This document shows, in pieces, positions 14,911-24,277 of a stretch of 41,395 bases of DNA (its first letter is position 1; every line of letters begins with the position of its first letter). The translations under genes and the position numbers were made by a program. The DNA is from a virus. Location: IMG/VR virus record IMGVR_UViG_3300027976_002258, positions 1 to 41,395 of that record; one strand, 5' to 3'. Under the pieces are notes generated by a model, which worked only from the letters and a program-made list of their open reading frames with translations, made no database searches and was not told the DNA's origin.

Positions 14911-16785
14911 ATGCCTATAAAGGAAAAGGATTGGTTCGATAAAGTTAAAGATGAAGCTAAAGCTGCATTAAAAATTGTAAAAGAATCTTCTATAGGAAAA
15001 GGATTTATCAGTGCACAGAATAGTGTCCTAGGATACGACCAAAATGGAATCGATGCAACAAATCCAGATGGAGTACACTCTGGTTCAAAGGGTAATAGTA
15101 GAGCCATGGGCAGCAAACCTGACCAAACTAAAAACAGGGCAATTGCAAAAGACGAACCATTTACTATTTTATCTGTAAATGTTAAAGAAGTTAAAGATGG
15201 AGTTGAAACGACAAGATCTAAATATTACAGTGATATTGTAGAATCGGAATTTTATATATCGACGTCAGCTGACCCTGCTCAAAAAGGAAAAAAGATTCAA
15301 GTTGGATCTAGGCCTTATTCAGCATTCAATAAATATTCATTGGTAAATTACAGAGGAACCCCGTTAAATTCTATTAATTCTACTGGAGAAGATGGATTAG
15401 GGGAGTTCGATGGTGGATCTATTTATCAAAAAATACAACCTGCAGATTTAATAAATCCGACAGTTTCTAAAATAATAGAAATAACTAGTCAGAACACCGA
15501 AAATTATGGATATAGATATCAGTATTCGGATTTTGCATTAGCCAAATACTATAATAAAATACCTAATAACCTCTTAATCACATTGAGACGATTTGCGTTT
15601 CCTGCCCCTGACGATATCGTTACAACAAGAGGAATAGGTCCCGATGGGAAAATGGAGGACCTACAACAGCCTGATATTGCTAGAGCAGTAACGTGGATTG
15701 GAGAAGCGCCAGGAAACAATATTGGAGAAATATTAAAATTCAATCATGGGTTTGGTTGGAAAACAGAGACTGCTAATGTACAAACAATAGAATCTAGAAA
15801 TAAAGAATCTACTGGAAAACTTGGAAATTTTATTCAAAACAGTAAAATAGCATCTGCTGTTGTGAACGCTGCTGCTGGTAAAGACGCATTAGATTCTAAT
15901 GCAGCGCAACAGAATGCCGGATATGACTCTTTTTCAAATACATACCCTAACCATATATTTGGTCCTCTTAATATTATAAAGGATGTTCTCGTTAGAGAAC
16001 AAGGTCTTAAATTTGAACAACAATTTTCTCTAAAATTCGAATATGAGTTACGTGCATTTGAAGGTGCAAATCCTAAGATCATGATGCTAGACCAACTTGC
16101 TAATATATTAGCATTGACATATAACAACGCTCCTTTCTGGGGAGGTTCAGTCAGATATGTTGGAGACGGAGCGGTATCAAAACCACTTGGAAATCTTAGT
16201 AAATTACGAGAAGGAGATTATAGTGGGTTCATAGGAAGTATATTTTCAGATTTTGGTAAGATGGTAGGCGGAAAGGATGGAATTGGAGGAATGGGAGGAA
16301 CGGCTAAAGACATTTTAAGTGGGGATTTTGGTGCCCTTAAATCTAACAAGTTCCTAAATAATATGCTTGGAGGTTCAATGATGGAAATGCTCAATACACC
16401 ACAGGGTGGACAAGCAGTTGCATCATTACTTACAGGAGACCCTACTGGACAATGGCATGTAACAATTGGTAATCCTCTTAATCCGATTATGGTTATTGGC
16501 AACTTGGTATTAGAAGACTGTGAGATTGTATTCGATGGTCCAACTGGAATTCAAGATTTTCCAGAACGAATGACTGTTACAATAAAATTAAAACCAGGTA
16601 GACCTAGAGATAAAGCAGAAATTGAATCAATGTTTAACTCTGGGAGAGGTAGATTTTATATACAACCAGATGACGTTGCTGACATTAATAAAACAGTAGA
16701 TATTTCTCAGTATGGAAATAAAGACAAAGGTAAACCAACACGAGACGGTTTTACTGCAACATTTAGAAAAATAAGCAACGGATAA
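14911..16785 (+). CDS. Large baseplate/tail-tube-associated structural protein (624 aa)
   Basis: The protein has a Gly/Asn-rich N-terminal region, a long central part and a C-terminal domain (about 505-590) with GQWHVTIGNPLNPIMVIGNL, DFPERMTVTIKLKPGRPRDK and MFNSGRGRFYI. I associate this layout with large myovirus proteins at the junction of tail tube and baseplate, from memory and not from a search. The Gly/Met-rich stretch near 450-490 looks flexible. The stop shares a base with the next ATG (TAATG), tying it to the wedge gene that follows. Sheath or tube identity seems less likely, given the gene order. Confidence 0.6.
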   Translation: MPIKEKDWFDKVKDEAKAALKIVKESSIGKGFISAQNSVLGYDQNGIDATNPDGVHSGSKGNSRAMGSKPDQTKNRAIAKDEPFTILSVNVKEVKDGVETTRSKYYSDIVESEFYISTSADPAQKGKKIQVGSRPYSAFNKYSLVNYRGTPLNSINSTGEDGLGEFDGGSIYQKIQPADLINPTVSKIIEITSQNTENYGYRYQYSDFALAKYYNKIPNNLLITLRRFAFPAPDDIVTTRGIGPDGKMEDLQQPDIARAVTWIGEAPGNNIGEILKFNHGFGWKTETANVQTIESRNKESTGKLGNFIQNSKIASAVVNAAAGKDALDSNAAQQNAGYDSFSNTYPNHIFGPLNIIKDVLVREQGLKFEQQFSLKFEYELRAFEGANPKIMMLDQLANILALTYNNAPFWGGSVRYVGDGAVSKPLGNLSKLREGDYSGFIGSIFSDFGKMVGGKDGIGGMGGTAKDILSGDFGALKSNKFLNNMLGGSMMEMLNTPQGGQAVASLLTGDPTGQWHVTIGNPLNPIMVIGNLVLEDCEIVFDGPTGIQDFPERMTVTIKLKPGRPRDKAEIESMFNSGRGRFYIQPDDVADINKTVDISQYGNKDKGKPTRDGFTATFRKISNG

Positions 16786-17276
16786 TGAAATTTATTACAT
16801 TAGAGCGTAAAAAAATAGTTGATGGAACTGTTGATTTTAGTAAACCAACTTTAGTATTTTCTGATACAACATCATCAATTGCAGAACATATAGTTGATGA
16901 AGACCAAGTGGGACGAATTGACTTGATTTCATTATTATATTATAGAAGCGCAGATTATTGTGATTACATCTTAAAATGGAATGGCATTTCAAACCCATTC
17001 TCTTTAAAATTCGGGGATGTCATTGAAATTCCTTCACATAGGGATTCTCTTAAAATCATTAAAGATATTAAAGTTACTAATTCAAAACAAGAGGCTTCAA
17101 TAAGAGACCAGTTTATAGATTCTAAACGTCTTCCAATTAAAGATGCTAAGAGAATTGAATACCTACAGAGAAAGGCTGCACAAAAACCAAATGGGTCAAA
17201 ACAAATATTGCCACCTAATATTCTAAAAGAAGGAGATTCTAATATTAGGATTGGTAACGGTAAAATTATAATTTAA
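16785..17276 (+). CDS. LysM-containing baseplate wedge protein, gp53-like
   Basis: Residues about 45-86 (RIDLISLLYYRSADYCDYIL followed by KWNGISNPFSLKFGDVIEIP) match the LysM-like domain of T4 gp53-type wedge proteins, where the N-G-I-x-x-P-F and G-D-x-I-x-I-P pieces are typical. The rest of the 163 residues is basic and helical, then extended. It begins on the stop of the upstream structural gene and ends 1 nt before the hub gene, as expected for baseplate parts made in fixed ratio. A bacterial-type LysM wall-binding role is less likely, since no signal peptide is present. Confidence 0.7.
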   Translation: MKFITLERKKIVDGTVDFSKPTLVFSDTTSSIAEHIVDEDQVGRIDLISLLYYRSADYCDYILKWNGISNPFSLKFGDVIEIPSHRDSLKIIKDIKVTNSKQEASIRDQFIDSKRLPIKDAKRIEYLQRKAAQKPNGSKQILPPNILKEGDSNIRIGNGKIII

Positions 17277-17277
17277 A

Positions 17278-19380
17278 ATGGCATCAATTGATAATCATAT
17301 TCTTACTATTACAGAACCTACTATTAAATTAGACGAGGTTAAGTTTGAATCGCTTGGAGAAGGAGATGGTTCAACTAAAGCCATTACTAGCAAGGGATAT
17401 TTACTTATGGTTTCAATTAATGGATATGTGTTTAGTGATATGGACATTTTAAATATGAATTTAGACTGCAATGGATCGATGCCAATCATTGACATTACTA
17501 TATTGGATTCAAAGGGTCAATTTGGAATTGATAACTTTCCAAGAGATGGAGATGTTATTAATTTTAGAATGGGAACTCTTGACAAAACATCATATAAAGA
17601 CATCAGAATCGATTTTGATATTATAGAAGCAGAACAACCTAAACAAAATTCTAATAGTGGTGCGACTGGCAGATATAATTTTGTTGGAAGAATTAAAGTT
17701 CCAGGATTATATACAGATGAATGTAAGTCATATGGAGTTGGAACGTCATTAGAACATATAGAATCAATTGCGAATGATTTAAAACTAGGATTGGCTACCA
17801 ACATAGATACATCAGATGATAAAATGCACTTAATATTACCATACAACAATAAGTTTGATACATTGAATGCTCTAGTAATGCACTCATACATTGACGAGGA
17901 TAGCTTCCAGGTTCACTCTATTGACCCCTTTTACTATATAAACTATGTTAATCTAAATACTTTACTTGAATCAAAAGAGACGTTTGAAGAAATTATTGTG
18001 GCATTTGATAAAGAATTAAATGATGTACCACATTTACAAGGTGATGACTCAATTAATCAGATTAAAAAACCGTTAGTTATTACAAACCATGCCAGGGATG
18101 TTGGCACTAATTTATATATTGAAGCGCATTCGCTTATTAACAACGCAGGTTCGAAATCTAAAAAGAATGGATATAAACGAACCCTTCAATTTTTTGAAAA
18201 TGATTCTGAAGAAGGGTTTGTTAGCCATGATGTTCAACCCCTTGTTAGTAAAACAATGAGTGACATTGAAGAACCTATGAAAGGACGAAGAGATGAAGAC
18301 CGGTACAAGAATGAAGTTAAAACAAAATATGTTGGAAGGAAAAACGCAGATCCAGAGACTTCAAATGCCCATTTAAACTATGAGTATTCTGTAATAAGTA
18401 ATATGCAAAATATAGATGAGGTTAAAAAAATGTCTCTAGAGGTTGCATTGGCTGCATTTAACCCGGCTATACATTTATACCAAAAGATTCCAGTACTTAT
18501 TTATATAAATGAACAATTAAAACTTATTGCAGATAAAGATATTAAAAATTCTAAAAAAGAAAAAGGTTTTGAAACTGCAAGTGCTTCATCAGAAGAAGTC
18601 ATTAATCCAGGAGAACATGTAGCTGACGATTTTTTGTCAGGGTATTATATCGTTGGCGGACTTACATATATGTATAAATCAGGGTGGGACACTGTTAAGC
18701 AAAAAATAAAATTGCTTAGAAGAGAATGGCCAAGCAGGATTAATAATCTTACTGAAGAAACAGTTAAACCGCAGCCTACCCCAGTTCCACCGGTCGCTCC
18801 GGCCCCAGTGCCTGAACCTGCTCCTCCGCCGGAACCAGTGAAAATAGAATATAATGTTAGCTCATCACATCTTGACACACAATATATAAACTGGAAATCA
18901 AATCTTTTGGTTGGAAATTGGACAGTCACCCCAGAAGGTTCTCCAGTTCCAACTATTAATATTGAACTAACTGACACTAAAACACAGACTATAGTTACTT
19001 TACCAACAGAAGTAACACCAGGTGGTGTTTGGAAATTAACAATACAAAAAGTACAAATTATAGCTGCTCAATATAGAGTAGTTGTTAAATTGAATGCGTC
19101 TGGAGGAGAAAAAGCTGAATCAGAAACTGTTAATATTAAATTTACAAAATGGAATCCAAATAGCGATTTTAGTGGTATACAACGGGTTAGAGTAGGTAAC
19201 TTGGTCTTTTTACATGAAGTAAGAACAGGAACAGAACCAGGTACATATGTTGGTACATATACTAAAGCGAGCGAGGCTGGTAAAGATACATCACCGATGT
19301 CTGGAAGAATAGAAGGTACAGATGGTCAAAAGGTTCTTTCAGAAACTGCAGCATCAGTGAGAGCAGAATATGCTTTATAA
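17278..19380 (+). CDS. Baseplate hub protein (gp27/gpD-like) with C-terminal Ig-like domain
   Basis: Residues about 40-490 have the features of the T4 gp27 / P2 gpD hub: INGYVFSDMDILNMNLDCNG followed by a beta-rich region, and SGYYIVGGLTYMY near the end. A proline-rich linker (about 497-522, of the type PQPTPVPPVAPAPVPEP) leads to a domain of about 100 residues (523-625) with beta strands and an Ig-like look, then a 75-residue tail. The linker is encoded by unusually GC-rich DNA (about 18770-18840). Hubs of this family normally end at the core, so the extra domain probably faces outward or contacts a partner. The spike gene lies two genes downstream. Confidence 0.7.
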   Translation: MASIDNHILTITEPTIKLDEVKFESLGEGDGSTKAITSKGYLLMVSINGYVFSDMDILNMNLDCNGSMPIIDITILDSKGQFGIDNFPRDGDVINFRMGTLDKTSYKDIRIDFDIIEAEQPKQNSNSGATGRYNFVGRIKVPGLYTDECKSYGVGTSLEHIESIANDLKLGLATNIDTSDDKMHLILPYNNKFDTLNALVMHSYIDEDSFQVHSIDPFYYINYVNLNTLLESKETFEEIIVAFDKELNDVPHLQGDDSINQIKKPLVITNHARDVGTNLYIEAHSLINNAGSKSKKNGYKRTLQFFENDSEEGFVSHDVQPLVSKTMSDIEEPMKGRRDEDRYKNEVKTKYVGRKNADPETSNAHLNYEYSVISNMQNIDEVKKMSLEVALAAFNPAIHLYQKIPVLIYINEQLKLIADKDIKNSKKEKGFETASASSEEVINPGEHVADDFLSGYYIVGGLTYMYKSGWDTVKQKIKLLRREWPSRINNLTEETVKPQPTPVPPVAPAPVPEPAPPPEPVKIEYNVSSSHLDTQYINWKSNLLVGNWTVTPEGSPVPTINIELTDTKTQTIVTLPTEVTPGGVWKLTIQKVQIIAAQYRVVVKLNASGGEKAESETVNIKFTKWNPNSDFSGIQRVRVGNLVFLHEVRTGTEPGTYVGTYTKASEAGKDTSPMSGRIEGTDGQKVLSETAASVRAEYAL

Positions 19381-19401
19381 AATAAAACAAATAAATAAAT
19401 T

Positions 19402-20592
19402 ATGTCAGATTTTAAAACATTAATGGATTTTAGGAAAGGTTCGTATAGGAAGTTCCCATACCAGGATCCTACATATCTTTCGTTTGCATTATTGTTTGAT
19501 TTTTCAGACGTGGGAAATTCACCACTTTTAGCAGGTGGAGCTGAAGCGTTTCTAACTACACTTTCTGAAAATGCAGGTACTGATTCAATTAATTATAAAG
19601 ACAGATTAAATGACTTACAAAACTTCATAACAACATTGAACACCATTAATCGTGAACTTCCATGGTTTTGGCAATCTATAAAGGGAGTTGAAAGGTTACA
19701 GCAATATAATCCGGAAAATGCATTTATAGGCGGAGACGATGCAAAACTTGAAATAGAAACTCTAGAATCTTTGAATCTTACAATTTCTGGTTTAATGCAT
19801 CTATATAGAAGAGCAATTTTTGATGAGAAAAAATGGGTATATATAATGCCTCCTAATCTAAGAAAATTTAGAATGTGGATTTATGTTACCGAAATACGAT
19901 CAATTGCTATTAACACTGATGTTAAAATGAATGGATTTAATAAAGATGATCTTAAAAGTTTCCCTGATAATTTTAAACCAAGTGTTACTACCACTAACAA
20001 AAATGCAGATATATCAGGTACTGCTGGGAGACCATACTTTCTATTAGGTATTAAATCATGTGAGTTTGACATAAAATCAGGTACTACTATATTTGCTGAT
20101 CTTAATAAAAATCCAACAATGGCAACAGAATCTCTTAATATTATTTATGATGCACTTGAAAAAGTTGAAGCACGTGTATTGAATGGTATAATTGAACAAA
20201 GTTATGCTGGAACACAACATGCACCATCCCCTGATAGTGAGACGTTCAACCCATCTACAAAAACACCATTAGAGTTCGCAAAAGAAAAAGGCAAAGGTAA
20301 ACTCGATAAAATTTATGAGAAGGCTGAGTCTGACTTGAATACCCTATCTGAATCAAAGAAAAGAGAAGCACTTCAAAAACTAAAAGATGAAACCTTAAAT
20401 AGAATTCCTAAATTTGAAAATGTATTCTCAAATGCAATTAGAAAAGTAGATCAGGCTTCTTCCGATGTAATGCGTGGCAAAAACATTGGTAATGCTATTA
20501 AAGATAATGTACATGGAATTGTTCCAGGAACTACTATAGGCCAAGGTCTCAATAGAGCAGCAATAAATAACTTAGGCAATATTTATAAATAA
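19402..20592 (+). CDS. Tail-tube/baseplate junction protein (396 aa)
   Basis: The central part, with KWVYIMPPNLRKFRMWIYVT (about 142-161) and PYFLLGIKSCEFDIKSGTTI, fits the tube-like fold used in gp19/gp48/gp54-type proteins of large myoviruses: strand, peptide-rich loop, then a C-x-F-D-I motif. The C-terminal 130 residues are helical and charged. I infer a tube-initiation or junction role from this and from the position between hub and spike genes. Identity with a particular T4 protein is not claimed. Its last codons contain TATAAATA next to the following ATG, which is coding sequence and not taken as a promoter. Confidence 0.6.
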   Translation: MSDFKTLMDFRKGSYRKFPYQDPTYLSFALLFDFSDVGNSPLLAGGAEAFLTTLSENAGTDSINYKDRLNDLQNFITTLNTINRELPWFWQSIKGVERLQQYNPENAFIGGDDAKLEIETLESLNLTISGLMHLYRRAIFDEKKWVYIMPPNLRKFRMWIYVTEIRSIAINTDVKMNGFNKDDLKSFPDNFKPSVTTTNKNADISGTAGRPYFLLGIKSCEFDIKSGTTIFADLNKNPTMATESLNIIYDALEKVEARVLNGIIEQSYAGTQHAPSPDSETFNPSTKTPLEFAKEKGKGKLDKIYEKAESDLNTLSESKKREALQKLKDETLNRIPKFENVFSNAIRKVDQASSDVMRGKNIGNAIKDNVHGIVPGTTIGQGLNRAAINNLGNIYK

Positions 20593-21311
20593 TGTCAGTA
20601 TACAATGAATTAGATAAAGATAATATTAGAGAAACACACTGGTTAGGTGAGGTTGTAGATAATGCAGATCCTAAAGATTTGGGAAGATGTAGAGTTAAGG
20701 TCTTTGGTAAATTCGATAAACTTCCTACTGATTCAATTCCATGGGCAACTCCTATGAATAGAGATATTGTTGGTTTTCATAGTGTTCCTAATATAGGAAC
20801 TATCGTGGCGGTACGATTTGATAACGGTAACATATATCATCCAGAATATTGGTTTCATATTAATCAAAGTAAGTCATTAAAGAAGGATGTACTAGATAAC
20901 TCAGCTGAAGCGCATAATGTGGTTTCGCTGGTATATGACGAGGTGCGTAACATTAGAATATATCATTCACCGGAAGACGGTCTTATTATATCAAGAGGAA
21001 CTGGAGCAAAGGAAAGACCATTGATTCAACTTGACGAAAATGGTTACATTAAAATTTCTACTAGTGAGAAGATATTCCTTGATTCTGGAAATATATTCTT
21101 AAGCAATACTGGTGAAGGTACTGAAGATGATACAGAACCAGCAGTTAGAGGCGTTTCATTAGAAAAATGGCTGAATAAATTATTAGATGATTATAAGTCG
21201 CATATACATCCGACTCCAACTGGGCCCTCAGGTCCTCCATCGCCTCCGACTCCATCTATCATTTCAAGTCTTAAGCGCTCACATATAACATATCAACAGC
21301 TAAATAAATAA
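20592..21311 (+). CDS. Baseplate spike protein, gp5/gpV-like (no lysozyme domain)
   Basis: The N-terminal 95 residues form the OB-fold of gp5/VgrG/gpV spike proteins: WLGEVVDNADPKDLGRCRVK, then WATPM, and GTIVAVRFDNGN followed by P-E-Y. The middle section has short beta repeats expected in a needle stem, and the C-terminus contains HIHPTPTGPSGPPSPPTP, common in this family. The lysozyme domain of T4 gp5 is missing, as in P2 gpV and many large phages. The first base follows on from the previous stop (TAATG). Forms the membrane-piercing tip with the hub. Confidence 0.82.
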   Translation: MSVYNELDKDNIRETHWLGEVVDNADPKDLGRCRVKVFGKFDKLPTDSIPWATPMNRDIVGFHSVPNIGTIVAVRFDNGNIYHPEYWFHINQSKSLKKDVLDNSAEAHNVVSLVYDEVRNIRIYHSPEDGLIISRGTGAKERPLIQLDENGYIKISTSEKIFLDSGNIFLSNTGEGTEDDTEPAVRGVSLEKWLNKLLDDYKSHIHPTPTGPSGPPSPPTPSIISSLKRSHITYQQLNK

Positions 21312-21313
21312 TT

Positions 21314-22918
21314 ATGCCTGTACAATGGCCCATATTTATAAACAACCTCTCAAAAAAACTTGCAAGTAAAACGTCAAAAGGTCCTGATGACATTGGGATG
21401 TTTGTTGCTAATGAATATTTTAATGCAGTTAAGACTGCACAAACCGTATATGGTAATATCCATAAATCAGGAGAGAAATCCATATTAGAGATAGGATTCA
21501 AAAAAGCATTCAATATGCTATTCGATTCTGCATCCCCTATATTAGAAGACAAGTTTGGAAATCCAATATATGATGACTTATTTGAAAAGTTGCCCGGAAT
21601 TGATATGAAATATAATGTAGACTGTGAGTTTGAATCATGGGTTGAAGAAAACAAAGCAACAATAATTCCATTTGAATTTTATCCTATGTTTCCTACCACA
21701 TGTCCAAATCCAAAGGTTGCATCTATAAATGTAAATCTATTTGCTGACATATATATAAATTCTGAAAATTTAAAAGATCAACCTGAATCTAAATATGTAA
21801 CCCTATCGATTGAAGATAGCGATGGTACACCCCCATATGAGTTCGTATATTCATTAAATGGTAATATCCAGCCTAGTGTTGAATCTGATTCAAATGGTAT
21901 AGCATTGTTTTTAGCTCCGACTGATCCTGGTATATATGACTATATTTTTATAAGTGCAATTGATTCAACAAAAAAAGTTGAACTAAAAGATATTAATAGA
22001 AGCGCATCAATTGAAATAAAACAAAATATTAATATATTAGAAATTAAAGTTGATAATTCTATACCATTTCAATTAGTACCAATAATGTCAGATTCACGTT
22101 TGATAATAGAAATTTCCAAACGTGTTTTATATCAGAACAATGGAACTAAAGATTATATAAACTGGGTAAAACGATTCGATAATAATTTAGCAACATTTGA
22201 AGGTAAGGTTAAAAAACAAACATTGGATTGGATTGGTGCAGGTCTCGGAAAATTAAAAGTTCCTACATTAGTTGGAATCGAGCATGACAATATTATACGT
22301 AATAGATTATTTCAAGAAGAGAGTATCGATAGACATGACACCATAATAAAATTGATTGATTCTATCTTTATTTGTAAATATACATATATTAAAGACATAG
22401 ACGGTAAAATTGGAAGCGCTTCACTTAAAAACGAAACGAAACGAATTAAGGATAAAGTTTTAAGATATAATAAGGAAAAGGAATTATATAGACTGCTTAA
22501 AATTAGGTATGTAAATGAGGTTGCAGCTGCTAGCATAAAAATAGGAATCGAGTGCGATACAGAAGACCCATATTGTGTAATGTCGAAGTGTATTATTGAC
22601 TATTGGAAATCTACTACATCTAAACCGTTTGCTGCATCTCCTCCAATTTTACCATGTTTAATACCGTCTCCTGGTATGTACGTTCCTATTTATTATGGAG
22701 ATGAAGGTGAACTAGGGTCAGACTTAAGAAGAGCGTTGAACACTGGAAAACAATTTAAACATGAACCAAATATACAAACAGCATCTCGATTAGTTGCAAC
22801 TGCATTTGCAGTGTCATGTGCAAAACATCTAAAGGACTTAAAGTTTATATATAATGGCAAAATTCCAATTGGAACTAGTACTGCCCCTATGATAGGAATA
22901 TCACCATTTGCCTTCTAG
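21314..22918 (+). CDS. Structural protein with internal Ig-like segment (534 aa)
   Basis: I do not recognise the family. Residues 1-110 are helical; about 120-240 look like an Ig/PKD-type beta sandwich (VTLSIEDSDGTPPYEFVYSL, then ALFLAPTDPGIYDYIFIS); 250-420 are helical and charged; the C-terminal 100 are mixed and Pro-rich. It lies 2 nt after the spike gene, so it probably belongs to the hub or central tail. The Ig-like segment may be an insertion, as flanking parts look like one domain family. Confidence 0.6.
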   Translation: MPVQWPIFINNLSKKLASKTSKGPDDIGMFVANEYFNAVKTAQTVYGNIHKSGEKSILEIGFKKAFNMLFDSASPILEDKFGNPIYDDLFEKLPGIDMKYNVDCEFESWVEENKATIIPFEFYPMFPTTCPNPKVASINVNLFADIYINSENLKDQPESKYVTLSIEDSDGTPPYEFVYSLNGNIQPSVESDSNGIALFLAPTDPGIYDYIFISAIDSTKKVELKDINRSASIEIKQNINILEIKVDNSIPFQLVPIMSDSRLIIEISKRVLYQNNGTKDYINWVKRFDNNLATFEGKVKKQTLDWIGAGLGKLKVPTLVGIEHDNIIRNRLFQEESIDRHDTIIKLIDSIFICKYTYIKDIDGKIGSASLKNETKRIKDKVLRYNKEKELYRLLKIRYVNEVAAASIKIGIECDTEDPYCVMSKCIIDYWKSTTSKPFAASPPILPCLIPSPGMYVPIYYGDEGELGSDLRRALNTGKQFKHEPNIQTASRLVATAFAVSCAKHLKDLKFIYNGKIPIGTSTAPMIGISPFAF

Positions 22919-22964
22919 AAAATAGAATAAATAATTTAATTATTAACCTTTAAATATAAAAATA

Positions 22965-24182
22965 ATGTCAGAAGCTGTTTTAACAGAAGAAATTACAACA
23001 AACTTACTTAATGACTTTGACTGGAGCTCATATTCAAATGATTGCCCATCAAGTATTAGAAAACCAAACCCCCACATCAAAGCGCCAGAAGGAGTCAAGG
23101 TTTTTTCAAGAGAACCATATGCCCAAGAACTACTTAATTTAATGGAAAGCCATTGGTGTGAAAACAATATAATTAAATTAATTAGTGTTGTAAATGCAGG
23201 TGAAACTTATACTGGTAAAGTATATGGGATTGACGATGAATGGGCTACGATCGACATTGGTTATCGTGAAATGGTATATGTCCAATTGTCAAAAGAATCT
23301 GAAATTTCTAGAACAAAATTAATGCCTGGAACTGAAATATCAGTTGAAATTGTAAAAGATAGAGCATTAAACTCTAGAGGGTTTTTATTGGGATCAGTTG
23401 AGGCTGGAATTAAAGCGGCGCTATTTAGAGAAATATTAGATGCTATTGAAACTGGAAATACTGCTTACATCGGAACAGTAACTGGTATGATTCCTAATGG
23501 AGGTTATTTCGTTAACATACAGGGGGTTGATTGCTTTATGCCAGGTTCACTTGCTGGCATTAATAAACTAGTAGACTTTGATGTATTAATTAATACACAG
23601 TTATATGTTGTTCCAATGAGCTACTCTCCAGAAAAAGGAACAGTAATAGTATCACATAGAAAATATTTACAGGCGTTGATTCCAGGTGCAGTTGAGAACC
23701 TTATAAACAATTATGGAGAAATGAAAGAAGGAGTGGTTACAGGTTCTACTAAATATGGTGTGTTTGTTGGGTTTGACAATTGTTTAACAGGAATGATATA
23801 CACAAACGACTTAAATCCAGAAATGGCTAAAAAACAACAAAATAGAGAAATTAACCCAGGCGATATTATTGAGTTCAGAGTAAAAGAAGTAATTAGTGAT
23901 ACTAAAATCATGCTTACTCAACTTGAACATGTTGAAATAATAGACCCATGGGCTGATGTTATTACAAGGTATACTGCATTTCCAGTAGAGGTAAGAGGAA
24001 CTATTAAATCCATTAAAGAATACGGGGTATTTGTAGATATTGGAGCAGGCATTATTGGATTACTTCATGTATCGGAATTGCCAGACGAAATTAAAATAGA
24101 TTCTCTAGTGAATGGTGATAACATAACAGTTCAAATTACGCGTATAGATGTTTCCACTAGAAAGGTGTTCTTGAAACTATAA
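22965..24182 (+). CDS. Ribosomal protein S1-like RNA-binding protein (four S1 domains)
   Basis: Four consecutive S1-type OB folds are visible: about 75-150 (GKVYGIDDEWATIDIGY), 163-232 (GTVTGMIPNGGYFVNIQGVD), 252-322 (GVVTGSTKYGVFVGFDN) and 343-405 (GTIKSIKEYGVFVDIGAGII, with GLLHVSEL). The first 70 residues are unlike S1. Bacterial S1 has six domains and helps mRNA bind the small subunit, above all where Shine-Dalgarno sequences are weak, as in this window. I infer that it diverts ribosomes or binds phage RNA; a virion role is possible because of its neighbours. It lies between tail genes and is followed by a strong terminator. Confidence 0.88.
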   Translation: MSEAVLTEEITTNLLNDFDWSSYSNDCPSSIRKPNPHIKAPEGVKVFSREPYAQELLNLMESHWCENNIIKLISVVNAGETYTGKVYGIDDEWATIDIGYREMVYVQLSKESEISRTKLMPGTEISVEIVKDRALNSRGFLLGSVEAGIKAALFREILDAIETGNTAYIGTVTGMIPNGGYFVNIQGVDCFMPGSLAGINKLVDFDVLINTQLYVVPMSYSPEKGTVIVSHRKYLQALIPGAVENLINNYGEMKEGVVTGSTKYGVFVGFDNCLTGMIYTNDLNPEMAKKQQNREINPGDIIEFRVKEVISDTKIMLTQLEHVEIIDPWADVITRYTAFPVEVRGTIKSIKEYGVFVDIGAGIIGLLHVSELPDEIKIDSLVNGDNITVQITRIDVSTRKVFLKL

Positions 24183-24212
24183 AAAATGTTAATAACTTTT
24201 TGAAAATATTAG

Positions 24213-24242
24213 AGCCCATATTTTTTTATATGGGCTTTTTTG
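24213..24242 (+). terminator. Intrinsic terminator after the S1-like gene
   Basis: A perfect 9-bp stem, AGCCCATAT (24213-24221) with ATATGGGCT (24228-24236), has a 6-T loop and continues into a T run (to 24241). This is the clearest intrinsic terminator in the window and separates the S1-like gene from the gene at 24278. Confidence 0.9.
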
Positions 24243-24248
24243 TTTATA

Positions 24249-24277
24249 TTTACATATAATTAACAGATAAATAAAAC
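24249..24277 (+). promoter_or_regulatory. Candidate promoter with tttacatataatta core
   Basis: Directly after the terminator, tttacatataat (TATAAT at 24255-24260) repeats the core found in the third promoter-like element (tttacatataat, ending at 11244), but without the inverted arms or the tandem repeats. It lies 17 nt before the ATG at 24278 and would restart transcription. Confidence 0.5.

Noticed and set aside
20584-20591. TATAAATA as a late promoter for the spike gene
   Set aside because: It abuts the ATG and is the natural end of the preceding coding frame (NIYK plus stop), so no room exists for a transcript start.
20592-21311. Lysozyme domain of T4 gp5
   Set aside because: The sequence between the OB fold and the C-terminus is too short and has only stem-like beta repeats.
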